Positions 1 through 13,688 of a stretch of 64,000 nt of DNA are shown in pieces. The notes under the pieces are model-generated. The model made no database searches, was not told the DNA's origin, and saw nothing but the letters and a program-made list of their open reading frames with translations. Positions within the stretch are counted from its first letter, which is position 1. Every line of letters begins with the position of its first letter. This stretch comes from Ichthyophonus hoferi. Taxonomy: Eukaryota > Opisthokonta > Ichthyosporea > Ichthyophonida > Ichthyophonidae. A program made the translations under genes and the position numbers. The stretch spans positions 32,907 to 96,906 of the forward strand of contig NAOQ01000028.1 in NCBI GenBank assembly GCA_002751075.1, in the 5' to 3' direction.

Positions 1-662
1 ATAAACTATGCTGACTAGGGATTAGTGGACGTTTAATAATGACACCATTAGCACCTTGTGAGAAATTTTTGTTTATGATGCTGGCTATGGCTATGGTTAT
101 GGTTATAGGTATCAAAAATGATTACGTCGTATATACATGTATGGCCTATGTAGTGGACATTTATTTCCTTTTTCCATGTATGTATACTTAACCTATTAGC
201 AGTAAATATCTATTTGGGTATGTAACCATGTCGAGCTTGTATGCCAACGGTATGGAATGATAAAATAACAATTACTATTATAATAGTAATGATTTGTGGT
301 TGTGGCTATATTTAGAGTTTTATTAGAATTGATATATATGTTTATATTTGCATTTATCCCTATACTTATATCTATACCTATATCTATACCTAGACCTATA
401 AGTCTATTCTCTACCTTTCACTTGGTGATTTCCCCGTGTGCATTTCTGATCCTCTAACGGTATACACTTCTCTATAACTACTGATTGGTGTGTATATACA
501 TGGGGTTTAATATATAGGGCATTTAGTTGATAAAGCTTGTGACTGTATAGAAATGTATATATATAAACGGACTATAGATATTTATATCTAATATGGACCG
601 CATTATGTATTTCTTTCTCATAAATAATTACATATGCACGCTCTCTTCCATTTTTATCTCAG

Positions 663-2589
663 AGCTACATATAGTGATGGTAAACTAGTGCCTGCCCGTG
701 CTGGCCAATCAAAAGACCCCCAGCCCTGTGCTGGTAACTTTGGTACTACTATTACAGTATGTGATTGGCTTCTAAAACTATTAATCTCTCTTATGTAATA
801 TATTAATAATTATTTGGTATTGAGTAATAAATAAAAACTACAAATTAGCTTTAATATATAATTTTTAATATTAATTTTAAAATATTAGCATTTGTGCACT
901 AACTTTAAATAATACAATGGCTTGGTGTAAATATAGAATATATCTATAAATAAACACAAACAACTACTCGCATGTACATAATCGTCCACCTGTACTCTGT
1001 AATTAATTAGTACTTAGTAATTATTATGTAGTTAATGAACATTTGGTACTGAATTAGAAACCATGCTTACCAGAATACTAATTGATATGTATTCATATTA
1101 TTTGGTTACTTGAGCATTTATTGGATTGGGTAGCTGTAGCCTAATGGGATTATTGTAAGACTATATATATATATACTATACTATACACTGTATACACTAT
1201 ACTATACACTATATACGCTATGCTATATATATATATATATATATTCACCCTTACTGGCAGAATATTTCTTCTTCAGTATGTTCACCCTCATATACATATA
1301 CATATACATATCCATATCCATATCCATATACACATACATACACATTCCTACAGGTAGAAGACCTTTTCTACAACATGCTCACACGTCAAAAGGCTATGCG
1401 GAGTGCGGCTGAAGAATATCAAAAGGTAACCGAGGTAGTTAGCAGATATGCAATTAACCACCCAGGAATTAGCTTTACACTAAAGAAGGTAAGTGTGGTT
1501 CTGTGTGGGTGTACTGGTGTCTACAGCATATGCAATTGTAATTATATATATGTGTACTTGTGTAGATGTGTCTCTATAGACAAGAGAAACGTATTATACT
1601 AAAAACATACACGTTCTTTTACTCTGTTATATTTATAAACCATAGACATCTGCTTACCTACCATTTCTTCTTCATGTTTAAATTCCACATCTAATTGCTA
1701 ATTGGTTATCAACTCTTTAATTATAGGCAGGGGAGAGTAGTGCTGATGTCCGCACAGCTACTGGAGCCACCACATTGGATAATATTCGAACCATATATGG
1801 TAATAACGTAGCAAGAGAACTATTGGAGGTTAGGCGACCAATCCCTTTTTTCACTTTCTCTCCTTATATATCTTCCTAGATATAGCCTGTCGGGTCGGGT
1901 CGGGTCATTTCTTCCTATTGTGTCAATATGGGTTGAGCCACCTACTGATCTGATATGGAAGGGAGAATCTGGCCATAATAACGTCACTAACTCTGGCCTA
2001 GGGATGGATTTTATATGCACTGATTGGATGGCATACGCTTTACTCACGTTTTACTGGATGATTTCACATCTTACTCTACACTGTTATTTGATTGGATACC
2101 TATTTGGCTATCTATGATCTCTTAGCTGTAAAGTAACCCACATTTTATATATTTATTTATTTATTAATTAATTAATTAATTAATTAAACCTGATAATTAG
2201 CAATCACGTTTATATAGACTATGAATGCATTATGATGAATATATAAAAGCGTAGATAAGTATGAAGTAAAACAAGTAAAATGATACATATATATTTCTAT
2301 GGACCCGATCATACACATATGCCATATCTTTAATATACCTAGATACATTGGCCCTAGGTTAAGGTGCTATATATACCATATATACACCCTATATAGCTAA
2401 CATACCTGTGCCCTCTCCCTAGGTAAAGATAGCGGATACTGCAATTGGCCTCTCCCTCTCAGGTTATGTGTCTAATGCTAACTATTCTGTCAAGAAGGGT
2501 ACCTTTATTTTCTTCATTAATAGTAATGATCCCTCACATGCAGCGATATATGTGTGTGTGTGCATATTTTCTTTTTCTCTCTTTCTATT

Positions 2590-2622
<33 letters not shown>

Positions 2623-5600
2623 ATCTCTATCTTTCTCTCCCCTTCTCTTTTTCTTTCTTTCTTTCTCTTCCTGCATATACCTTCCTCGATGGCATGATAT
2701 TTTCCATTCCAAGGAATCTCGTTGATTTAAAAAGATCTGACTATTTATATACATTCTTTATTGGAAAAACATGTTATACGATTAGCTATATAATAAATTG
2801 ATACTGATTAAATATATTTAAATTTTAACTACTTTTGTATAATAAGCAATACATACACAGAGTAAGACATGTATTTGATAGCCAATGAAATAAATGATCA
2901 CATAACCCTATATGATATACAGAACGATTAGTGGACTGTGGAAGCTTGAAAAAGGGAATTGAAATGGTGTACATGAATTATCTGCCTAAAAACACCCACC
3001 CATTTGCCTTTATAAGTATTGAGCTACCTCCTGAAGATGTAGATGTGAATGTTCATCCAACCAAACAAGAGGTATAAATTTTAATTACTCAATCAGGTAT
3101 CTCTTTTTTTTTCTTGTCTGCACCTTCCTTCTTTCCTTATCTCTTGGCATTTGGGGAGACTATATAACTGGATAAATATCATACCTATTGATATGGAGGG
3201 ATGGTATGTAATACATTCAAAGATGTTTATATGGAGTATTATAAATGTGTATATATATATATGTATCTATGTGTCTGTGTATACGCGTATGTATGCATGT
3301 GTATGTGTATCTGTGTATATGTTTGTGTGTTTAGATATATTATAAACAGGATTAGTTTATGACCCTTGTAATAGGTGTTTATATAAATGCATTCTGCCGA
3401 CCATAATGTCATTTTTTTTTTAAAAAAAAAAAAGGCATGTAAAGCCCCATAGAGTATAAGTGTGATCCTGTGTTACGATTTATGCTATCAGGTAAAAGGC
3501 TGTACATTGTATCATTTACACACTTGCATGCATGCACTAACAGTCATAAATACACGTACCTTCTCTCTCTCCTTTTTTATCACCCTGCTTTTATTTACTA
3601 CTTCTACACCAATCCAACATTGCTTATATAATATAAACTATAAAAGCAAATTGAGCAATTGGATGAGCCTGGTATGTAAGCCATGGTCTATTTATTATTA
3701 ATATTTTCCCTTCTTTCTTATAAGGATAGTTACTATTTTCAGAACTATTTTAGCACTTCAACTTGTAGTGAAATCAGATGTATGGTATAGTATATTATAA
3801 TATAGTATAGTATAGTATCAGGAACCGGCAGGTTAAATTTATTTATGTGCAGTGCATTAATAAAACAATTATATCCGTTTTATATTATATACACACGTAT
3901 ACATCTATATGCATCTATATATGTAGAAGTAAACAACATATATATATATGAGTGTACCCCCGTTCTCTTTCCAGGTTTTCCATATAGATTATAAACTACG
4001 AGAAAGGCAATTCAATTGGCTGACAGGCTGTTGCTAGGTACATTTCCTTCATGAAGATAGAGTGGTAGAGCACGTACAAACAGCCATTGAAGAACGGTTG
4101 CTAAATGCTAATTCGTCAAGAGTGTACTATACTCAGGTAAAGCCCTCTCTGGACCCCCCTGAGGTCAATTTTCAAAAACAAACGTCTTACACTGGAATAA
4201 TTGGGTTTTATTAAAAGAATGTTTCTGTATTTGTTCTTTTTCTTTTTGTCACGTCATTATAGCAATAATAGCAATAGTGATAGTAATAATAATAACAATA
4301 CTAATAAACATTAGTTAACATATACGTTAATAATATTAGTAATATCAACAAGAGTAGTATTAACAAGCAATAATACCAATAACAACAATGATATTAGCAG
4401 AAAAAAGAAAAAAAACAGTATATACATATATATATATATATATGTACCCTTACCTATACCCTATTACTATATACCCTATACTATATACCTTATACTATAT
4501 ACCTTATACTATATACCTTGTACTGTATACCTTATGCTATATACCTTGTACTATTTACCGTATACTATATATCGTATATTATACCTTATACTATATACCC
4601 TATACTATATACGTTATACTATATACCCTATATTATATACCTTATACTATATACCCTATATTATATACCTTATACTATATACCCTATATTATATACTTTA
4701 TACTATATACCCTATATTATATACCTTATACTATATACCCTATATTATATACTTTATACTATATACCCTATATTATATACCTTATACTATATACCCTATA
4801 CTATATGCCTTATACTATATACCCTATATTATATACCTCATACTATATACCCTATATTATATATCTCATACTATATACCCTATGCTATATACCTTACACT
4901 ATATACCCTATATTATATATCCTATACTATATACCTTACACTATATACCCTATATTATATATCCTATACTATATACCTTACACTATATACCCTATACGAT
5001 ATCCTATCCTATACATCCTTCCCTTCTCTTCCTTATTCCGTCCTATACCCATGTTCTTTCTGTTCCCCTTACTACTCCCCCCTACTTATATTGCTATAAC
5101 TTTCATATATTAGTACTCAATCCTTATATTTTATTTCCTATATTGATGTGAATTACATAGCTATGTATGACATGATAATGTATAATAATGCACCAATAGG
5201 GCCCACCTTATGACCACTATATGACCACTATTCTGTTCTAGTTTAATGTCTTTCTCTCCTTCCTGTTATTACATTACTAATAAGTCTCCCCCTTTACCAC
5301 CATCGTTTTTTTGCAGTATGTCTTAATTAATTAATTAACGCACGCATGTTTGTACTATAGTATAAAAATAATATTGGCATATAACCATATATACATATAT
5401 ACGCTACTCTCTTACGGGAATCCCAACCTATCTACAAGTAGATTACTTCAATTAAACACAACATTCCAAGCCATATTTACGCACAAACACTACAGATCAA
5501 ACTAATTACTCCAAATAAAGGAATGTATATTCATTTACACCTATATTACACACTTTTGATATATACATATATATAATTGTTGTATTATGCAAGCAAATAA

Positions 5601-7426
5601 TCACAGATATCTACACATTTATTTATTATTATGTATATAAATATATATATGCTTATATTGACTTATATTTAACATAGAGTTAATAAGTTATATTCATGTT
5701 ATTATTATTTTCCCTTTGTTTCCTACATACTATATAGACACTGCTTACGGGTGGTGTATTGAATGATAATGTAGTTGACGAGAAGGAAAAGAAGCAGCCA
5801 GGTGTGTGGCCACTCTTCTATATCTCTCTTTTCACTTCTCAATATGTTTTTTGTTTTGTTTTAGTATCTATATTTTAGTGTATATATATATGTATATATA
5901 TATATGTGTGTGTATGTATGTACGCATTTGTGTGTGTTTGTATGAATGTCTAGTGTATGTATGTATGTATATATGTATGTATGTATGTATTTATGTATTT
6001 ATGTGTGTACGTATTAATGTATAATGTATACATGTATGCATGTTTATATGTAAATATATCAATATATTTACCTGTCTATTCCTCGGATTTTCTCTCAACC
6101 CTGCACCCTCTGGCTCTTATATTATTTTCTAACATCTATCATTACATACATTTATAATACATATATACCGATGTAACTGTACTCACCTTATACATATTAT
6201 ACATATTATACATATATAATGATGGTATTAAACACAGCCCGAGCACCTGAACACCTTCTTGTACGTACTGATACACGTACACAAACACTCCATGCATTTG
6301 ACAATATGTTTAAGAGTTCAAAGGCCCCCAAAGAGGATGATGTGGCGATGTTGGGTAGGCCTTTATGTTTGCGTGATTATATGTTTTGTTGCTGTGGTTG
6401 TTTTAGCTGTAGTAGTAGTAGCTATTGTTATTGCTATTGTTATTATTGTTGTTATTGTCTTGGTAGCTGTTGTGGTTGGGTTAATTTTGGCCGATCTTTC
6501 ATATATATACTCATACACGTGGCCTGATCGTGTTTCCTTCTACATATATTTTACATATACAAGCATGTATCATCTCATTTAAATAACCTATCAGACTATC
6601 AGATTACATTCTAAAGCACCTGACCATTTAATTTTATGAATAATACAGGTTAAAGATATGATTTATAATTGTTTACATACATAACATATAGATTCGGGAA
6701 CCTTTTTTTTTTACAGACAGTATACATTTGGTAGATTTTGGTCATGCTTCTGTAGGTGTGTTTGCTTGTATCTTAACGTGTAGAGGTAGACTAATGTTTG
6801 CATTTAGCATGTATGTATATGTAGGTAGGTAGGTATGCCTGAATATATCTTATTTTATTGTTTTATATTTATAATATATATATATTGTCTATCTGTGTAT
6901 TTTTTAAGCTCGATTGGTGTCTGTTTAAATCCGTATCTCTAATTGGAGGTCTCCCAGTCAAGGGTTTAAATATTAAGGCAAGCAAAGTGATTGCACCGTT
7001 GGTACTGTCACTTCAACCCTATCGTCTACATCATCTCTACCACATCCTCCTCTCATTAAAAAGATATACATAATGTTAAAATTTTAAATATGGAATCATA
7101 CTGATACATTAAAACCCAAAGATGCAGACGTACAAGTAAAAAGCTTGGACGTAAATTTGATTGAAATCCAATCAGAAGATACGGATAAAATGTATGTGTC
7201 ATAGATAATGTATTTTATGGTAATTGTGGTGTTGTTGCGTGGTATCACGTGTAGTACAAACTGTATAATCCTCTATGTATGTGACTGATGTTAAAATACT
7301 TGTGAATACTTGATTGGATAAATGTTATTTCTAAAGCTAATGATTTACCGAATATAAGTATTGTTAAATATGTGATTTTGGTATCACTATTACTATCATT
7401 ATTACTCGTATTAGTACTAGTAGTAG

Positions 7427-7462
<36 letters not shown>

Positions 7463-10400
7463 GTATTAGTAGTACTAGAAGTATTATTATTATTTATATT
7501 TATTAGTAGTATTCGTATCAATAATAGGTAGTAATAGTAGCATTATTATTATTTATTAGTAGTATTGTATTAGTATTAGTAGTGGTGGTGATAGTAGTAG
7601 TAGGTAGTAGTATTATTATTAGGAGTAGTAGTAGTAGTAATAGTAGTATTCGGCATGTCATGTGATGGCAAGGTTATACAATTGAATACATAGTGCTGAC
7701 TTTTATGTGATAGTGAGCAATCCTGAACTAGAAGGAGATGCTAACAGACTATGTATATGGGGGCTGGCGAGGTGTGTGTATTACGTGTGTGCAACTATGA
7801 CATATAATAACTATATGGTTGGTCTGTGGAATACCTAGTATGTATGTAAGCCTGAGGTACATATTGCTCTATGCACCCAACATAAAAACCAATTGTGTTG
7901 CATTATACAATTTAAATACAGGATCAACTAGAGCTCGCTATATATTTATATATAGCATGCGTGTGCATGTAATATTTAATGTCTATCATTATATATGTGG
8001 TAGATTATAAGAAACAGAATTAGATATAGTTCGGCTTGTAGTGGCTGAAGTAAGGCGAGATACCATGATGGATGGATGCCATTGGATATGATCATATATG
8101 GCTATAATTAGACAACATTATGTTACTTTATATAGCTATAGTGAGACCGCATTATATTATTTAAAATTATAGTTTGACATCATTGTATTACTTAATAGTT
8201 ATAACTAGACATCATTTTATTACTTGACATGGTTAAAATCTCCTACTGGTTCTCTTTCCCACTCCCAACATTGCCTTATCCAATCTCCATTGACCTCCGC
8301 TCCCTTGCCATCCCTCTCTTCTTTTGCTTATTCATTATCCTATTACCTCTCTGATCTTTTCAACCAATCATAGATCTCTAGAGACACCTACAGCTACTAG
8401 CCCAATGGAAATAGATGCCGAATCTCCCACCAGTATTATGCACCAATCACCTACCAATCCTCCCCAGCCTATGTATGTCATTATTATTTTTATTATTGCT
8501 GTTGCTGTTTTTACTGCTGTTTTGATTATTATTATTCTCGTTATTACTATTATTGTTGTTGTTTTTGCTGTTACTATTATTATTACTATTACTATTATTA
8601 TTGTTATTATTATTATTATTGTGCTTATTACCATTCCTATTATAATTACTGTTATCATTATTATTGTTATTATTGTTGCTATGATTATTACTATCATTAT
8701 TATGTACAATACATTGTTACACCTTTAGGGTGAAACCCACAACGGTATAGGAACCAAATTTTGGTATATATTGTTTTTATAATATTTCTATATATATATT
8801 TAACCTTGCTCATAAGTTGTGTTCCTATTGGCTTTATGTATAGGCGGCAGAATTTGAAATAACGGACTAGAGAAATATATACTATACATTATGGAGCATA
8901 TTGGAGTATAGTAGAGTATAGTAAAGTATAGTAGGTTAGTATGCACTACATAATATATATACTGCTTGATTGAAAGTTAGTATATGATGCTATTGATTTA
9001 TAAAGGGTGCTTATATATTAATAGTAAATAAATGATTATTAATATTTAGTAATAGTATTAGTCAATAGTATTAACATTGTTAATAATACCCAATAGGTCA
9101 ATAAGGATATTAACTCATGTTGGCTATTGGTTGGACAATCTGAATATTTAATTAGATTACCTCTACTTGCTCGTGGTATGATTGAAACATTGTGGCGATT
9201 AACACATTCCTTTTCCCTTTTCCACCAGTATTACAAGGGTTAAACGTAAAGCATGCCCAGTCACACTCACCAGTGTAGAGAGAATTAACAAGGAGTTCGC
9301 TACCAATGAAAACCCATGTACGTTTTTTATATATTCTTATTATGGTAGCATAGCTTGATATGTATTGAGACTAATCAGTCTTAATACATACCATGATTGA
9401 TAATATATGGGATTTGGCCTCTGTTTATTGGGTTGTGTTTTATGATTACCTTGTATGGTATCTTTGTCTATGTTATATGCCTATGCTGTTAGTCCTTACT
9501 ATTTATATTATATTTTACTTCTATCACATCCTATTATTTCAATTATGTCCCATATTACTTATAGTGTTAATAGTACTACTGATACGAATAATTATAGTAC
9601 TAATAGGTTTATTCTTACCAATTGTAATGCTAATATTATACACTAATACTCTTTATCCTTCTACCTTATATCCTCCTACCTTATATATTCCTTACTCCAT
9701 ATACATATAACCACCCAATGGCAGCCCTCCGTGACATGTTTAAAGAGCACACATTCATTGGCTGTGTGAATCACACTCTCTCCCTCATGCAACATCGTAC
9801 TCAGTTACTGATGGTAAACACCACGGCAGCAAGGTAATACTTTAATTACCCAATCACTATTTTCCTTTCAGTTGAATATCGCACACACCCAATCGTTATG
9901 ATCCTTTTATATGAATGGCCCAACTATCCAATCACTATTATTTTGGTCTGTGTGCCACTCCTTCGTTTCTCCGTTTTTTCTTGGGTTGTAACTCTTTCTG
10001 CCTATATATTGTATCTTTCATTCCTGCTGTTGTTGTTCTTTGTTTTTTCTTTTCTATCTCTGTTTCCTCAATAGAACCCGACAGGATAGCAAGATGAATA
10101 TGATCATATGATTTATTTGAGTACAATATGAAATAATATAATATAATATGATATAATAATATAATGTAGTATGGTGCGATGTAAGATAATATACATAGTA
10201 TTAAATATGCAACAGAAAAAGCAGCCAATGAGCCCATTATGTAGTGATAGGAGTACTAAGTGGTGATATTCTTGGTCATTAATTATTTTCTTAGAATTGG
10301 TTTTCTTTGACGGCTTGTTTGGGTGAATACTGATTGATGCATTTTTATGTAGGTATTTATATTTAGGTGTGTACATATATATATATATATTAATATGAAA

Positions 10401-13400
10401 ATATTTGTATTTATATGTGCATATGTATTGGTAATTTGATGTGTTTATATTTCTAGGTGTTTGCAAATACATATATATGCCTATATGTATGCTAAATGAA
10501 ATGAGATTCCTGGGATATTAATTCATTTCACCGGGATAGCAAGCTCTTATTTCATCAAATCATATTCCGCGACTTTTCCAACCTGGGTATTATTAGACTG
10601 ACACCATCTCCCTCCGTCAAAGACCTTCTAGACCTTGCTCTGGATAGGTTCGTATGGCTGTAGAAGTGCTGTTATTGTTGCTGTTGTTGTTAGTGTTACT
10701 GTTTTTACTACTACTGCTAGTATTATTATTATTATAATTATTATTATTATTATTATTATTGTTTCTATTTCTGTTCATATTATATAGCTCTCGTTCTCTC
10801 TCTTTATTCTATTGGTATTTTAAGCTTTCTCGTTCTATTACTAGCATGTTAAGTGTGGGGAAGTATAGGAGAACAACAGATAGTGAAGGAGCAGTGTATG
10901 ACTGAAGTATTATATTGTATTGCTATTTACTACTACTATGCAGTGATGAGAGTGGATACTCTGAAGAAGAATATGGGAGCAAGGAGGACTTAATAGAGGT
11001 AAGTAACACCTGTGGTACTAGAGGTTAAAGGTGACTATATGTGTATGCATGTGTATATATTCGTATTATGTACATATATGTATGTGTGAATGTATGTATG
11101 TTCATATATATGTTAATGGTAATAGCACTGAGGCAACCATCTACATGATATTCTTTTTTTTGATTGGATCTTAGAAAAACAAAACCAAGCAATTTATTTA
11201 TCCCATTGGATCATATAGAGTCCCTTTCCTCCATTCGTCCCAATTATAAGCTAACATTATCTAATCATTCTTTTCTTATGTAGAAAATGTATGAAGAACT
11301 AGCCACAAGGGCTGACATGCTACGAGAGGTAAGTTATGGTAAGGGGCCCTAGGGGGGGTGGTGGGGGTGCTCATGAAAATTATAAAATATACAGACGGCA
11401 AATATATGTGTATGACTTTTTATATCATAATGTCCTCAAACTCCACGTGTATGTGAAACTCCGTTTACCCTTGCGTTAATTGTCTGCCAATTAACGCCTA
11501 GCCTGGTTAATTTTCTACCAATCATCACCTACACTTTCTAACTATCCATCAATAAACACACTAGTATTTCATGATATCAATTAGTGATACGGGTCTGCTG
11601 GAGACCATGCCCCTCTTATTGGAGGGCTATTATCCTGATTGGGATCATCTACCTATGCTTGTGTTGCGATTAACTACAGAGGTATGGTATTATATATACA
11701 GTTGATGTTATATTATATATTGTTATATTATATTATTTGTTATTATGTTGTATTATGCCTTGTTGTATTATATTATATTATATGATTTTATACTATATTT
11801 TATGTTATTATAATATCATATAACATATGTAGATAACATTATTTAGATTTAAACCCAATTGCAATGCGTCTTTATATATCAATTAATATGTACCTGTTTA
11901 TGTTATTGTTTTTAATTTTTTTAATAAAATCATAGTTGTGAGGTTAATAATTGGTTTATTTTTGTTAGAAAGATATCTAACTACCTCTTTATTCCTTTTA
12001 CACCCATTTCTTCTATCCAATCATATATCTCCTGGCTTTGATTGGACCAGAAATGTATGCTGTCACCTATAACTATCATGGTTATTTAGTTCATACTATG
12101 CTATCGTCCACACTATACTATACTACTATCATACCTACTATACTATCATATACATTAAACTATTATATACACTATACTATACTATCATAAACACTATACT
12201 ATACTATCTTACCTACTATACTATCATATACACACCTACATATAGGTCGAATGGACGTCAGAAAAGGAATGTTTCTTGTCTTTAGCCAATGAACTATCAG
12301 ACTTTTATTCGTTCAAAGCACCTTCATTTGAACCAGAAGAGGAAACTGGGTATGTAAGGAGTAGTGTGTATAGAGTAATATTACTATATGGTCATGTTTT
12401 GATACTCTTATTCAACTCTAGTTTAATGTCTATTATTATTTATCTATCTATCTACTATTATCTATCTATTATATATACTATCATCTATTCATCTACTCTA
12501 CCCAATACTATTCCATTGGTTCATCCTGTTTTTATTAACCTTATACACATAAATATATAGGACCGTAGAGAATATCGACAAGGAAGAGTCTATCTTCGCA
12601 AATCACACCAGTAACAGTAAGAAAAACTGGGAAGTAAGTAAGCCAATAACAGATTATTGCTATTTACAAAAGTTTTAGAATCACTTCTCTATTTGTTCTT
12701 CTAGCACCAATGCAGTTTTATAAATCATGCACGCGTGTTATTTTTTTTTTGTTTGTTTTTATAATGGGTTGTTATTGTTACTATTTTTAAAAAACGTATT
12801 TATGTGTGGCTAATAAATTATTATGTGTATGTTATGTCTAATTGTATATATGATGGTTGAGTGTAACAATCAATAATAACACTAATAGTAGATATATATA
12901 TTTTAATAATTACTTCTCTAAGTGTTTTTGATACCTATATCTTTATCCTATCTATATCTGATACTAGATTACTATATCTATACCATATATATTGTTTTCT
13001 TTCTTCTAAGGTTAAAGATGAACCAAGTGTTATTGATACCATATATGGTATATTTCCATTTGGAAGTGTATAAGTATTTTACTTTTATATCTATATGTTT
13101 ATATATTGAGATCTAGTTTGTTTTGATTTGCTTTTTAAGGTATTTATTTGATGTGTTATTTATTTATTTATTTGTGTAGCTTTTTTTATGAAAAAAATCA
13201 ATCCTGCTTGTAGCCACATTTAATGTTTTTATTTGGTTTAACTTTTAGGTATTGCACTTTTATACCAATTAATTATTTTATTGTATTGTATTTTATTATA
13301 TTATATTGTGTCTCAATATATAATATAATGTTGTGTATTATTGTATTATATTATATAATTTCCTATTGGATTTTGTATGAATTAGCGACTTTTTATGTTT

Positions 13401-13688
13401 ATTTTATTTTTTAGGCTCAATCTTGATTTGTGTACTTTAATAATTAAAATTTCATTTGGTGATGGTATCTACAACTATATAAAAATAAATATATAAAGCT
13501 TTTTTGAGTAGTTGCTTTAGTACATATATATTCTTTAACATTAACCATCCAATCAGTGGACAGTGGAACATACTTTATTCCCAGCTTTCAGAAAGATGCT
13601 CAAACCTAATAAGACCCTATTGGAAGAAGGTCATGTGCTCCCACTTGCCGACCTGCCCGATCTCTACAAAGTGTTTGAGCGATGCTGA
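663..13688 (+). CDS. MLH1: DNA mismatch repair protein MLH1, 5' end outside the window, 20 exons
   Basis: MLH1 pairs with PMS-type partners to form MutL-alpha in nuclear mismatch repair. Twenty exons translate in one continuous phase to 632 residues plus stop, matching human MLH1 from about residue 130 to its end: 663-756, 1354-1488, 1727-1828, 2423-2522, 2923-3071, 4038-4136, 5738-5801, 6238-6354, 6717-6755, 7122-7191, 8374-8472, 9229-9317, 9725-9833, 10540-10647, 10944-10998, 11284-11328, 11565-11681, 12246-12349, 12561-12633, 13557-13688. Recognisable blocks are [28 protein letters not shown] and [10 protein letters not shown] (end of the ATPase/transducer half), then [17 protein letters not shown] and the hallmark C-terminus [11 protein letters not shown], whose last Cys belongs to the MutL-alpha endonuclease site. 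The GHKL ATP-binding motifs and start codon lie upstream of base 1. Exons 6717-6755 and 7122-7191 code for the variable linker and rest mainly on phase continuity. About seven residues are inserted after DGKL compared with human. Confidence 0.97.
1161..1244. repeat. AT/ACTAT microsatellite in MLH1 intron
   Basis: A TA-dinucleotide run flanks a short CTATAC-type stretch. It sits just upstream of the exon starting at 1354 and has no coding content. Confidence 0.85.
2570..2671. repeat. CT polypyrimidine tract in MLH1 intron
   Basis: About 100 bases almost purely C and T, with a CT dinucleotide core, lie just after the donor at 2523. The S/L/F-rich translations it produces are artefacts. Confidence 0.9.
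4465..4998. repeat. 14-bp minisatellite, about 38 copies, in MLH1 intron
   Basis: Tandem units of consensus YTATATACCYTATA alternate mainly between ...ACCTTATA and ...ACCCTATA, giving a 28-bp higher order. The array fills a third of the 1.6-kb intron between the exons ending at 4136 and starting at 5738. All three forward frames stay open because the unit lacks stops, so the Y/I/L/P-rich ORFs here are not genes. Confidence 0.93.
5881..6012. repeat. TATG/TGTA microsatellite in MLH1 intron
   Basis: Imperfect TATG tetranucleotides and TG dinucleotides follow the donor at 5802. No coding content is seen. Confidence 0.85.
7381..7655. repeat. ATT/TAG trinucleotide tract in MLH1 intron
   Basis: A long imperfect run of ATT, AGT and TAG triplets lies inside the intron 7192-8373. 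Confidence 0.88.
8479..8705. repeat. ATT/ACT trinucleotide tract in MLH1 intron
   Basis: About 225 bases of ATT, GTT and ACT triplets start a few bases after the donor at 8473. The tract gives I/V-rich open frames on both strands that should not be annotated. Confidence 0.9.
10671..10762. repeat. GTT/ATT trinucleotide tract in MLH1 intron
   Basis: GTT units pass into ATT units a few bases after the donor at 10648. Confidence 0.85.
11690..11830. repeat. TATTA-type AT-rich microsatellite in MLH1 intron
   Basis: Imperfect TATTA/TGTTA units follow the donor at 11682. Confidence 0.8.
12098..12236. repeat. ACTAT/CATAC microsatellite in MLH1 intron
   Basis: Imperfect ACTAT pentamers run up to the acceptor at 12245. 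Confidence 0.85.

Noticed and set aside
2482-2801. Overlapping ORFs around the CT tract
   Set aside because: Only the first part (up to 2522) is an MLH1 exon. The rest is intron with a CT repeat.
4388-5151. Three overlapping Y/I/L/P-rich ORFs of 193-241 codons
   Set aside because: They are the three frames of a stop-free 14-bp minisatellite within an MLH1 intron.
6908-6925. Possible MLH1 exon after TTTTTAAG
   Set aside because: A stop follows after a few codons, and the exon at 7122 fits the phase without it.
8324-8728. I/V-rich ORFs on both strands
   Set aside because: They are translations of ATT/ACT microsatellite. Only the exon 8374-8472 inside is real.
13012-13048. Possible MLH1 exon reading [12 protein letters not shown]
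   Set aside because: Joining 12,633 directly to 13,557 gives NWEWTVEH, which matches the conserved WKWTVEH of MLH1. Adding this piece would break that motif.
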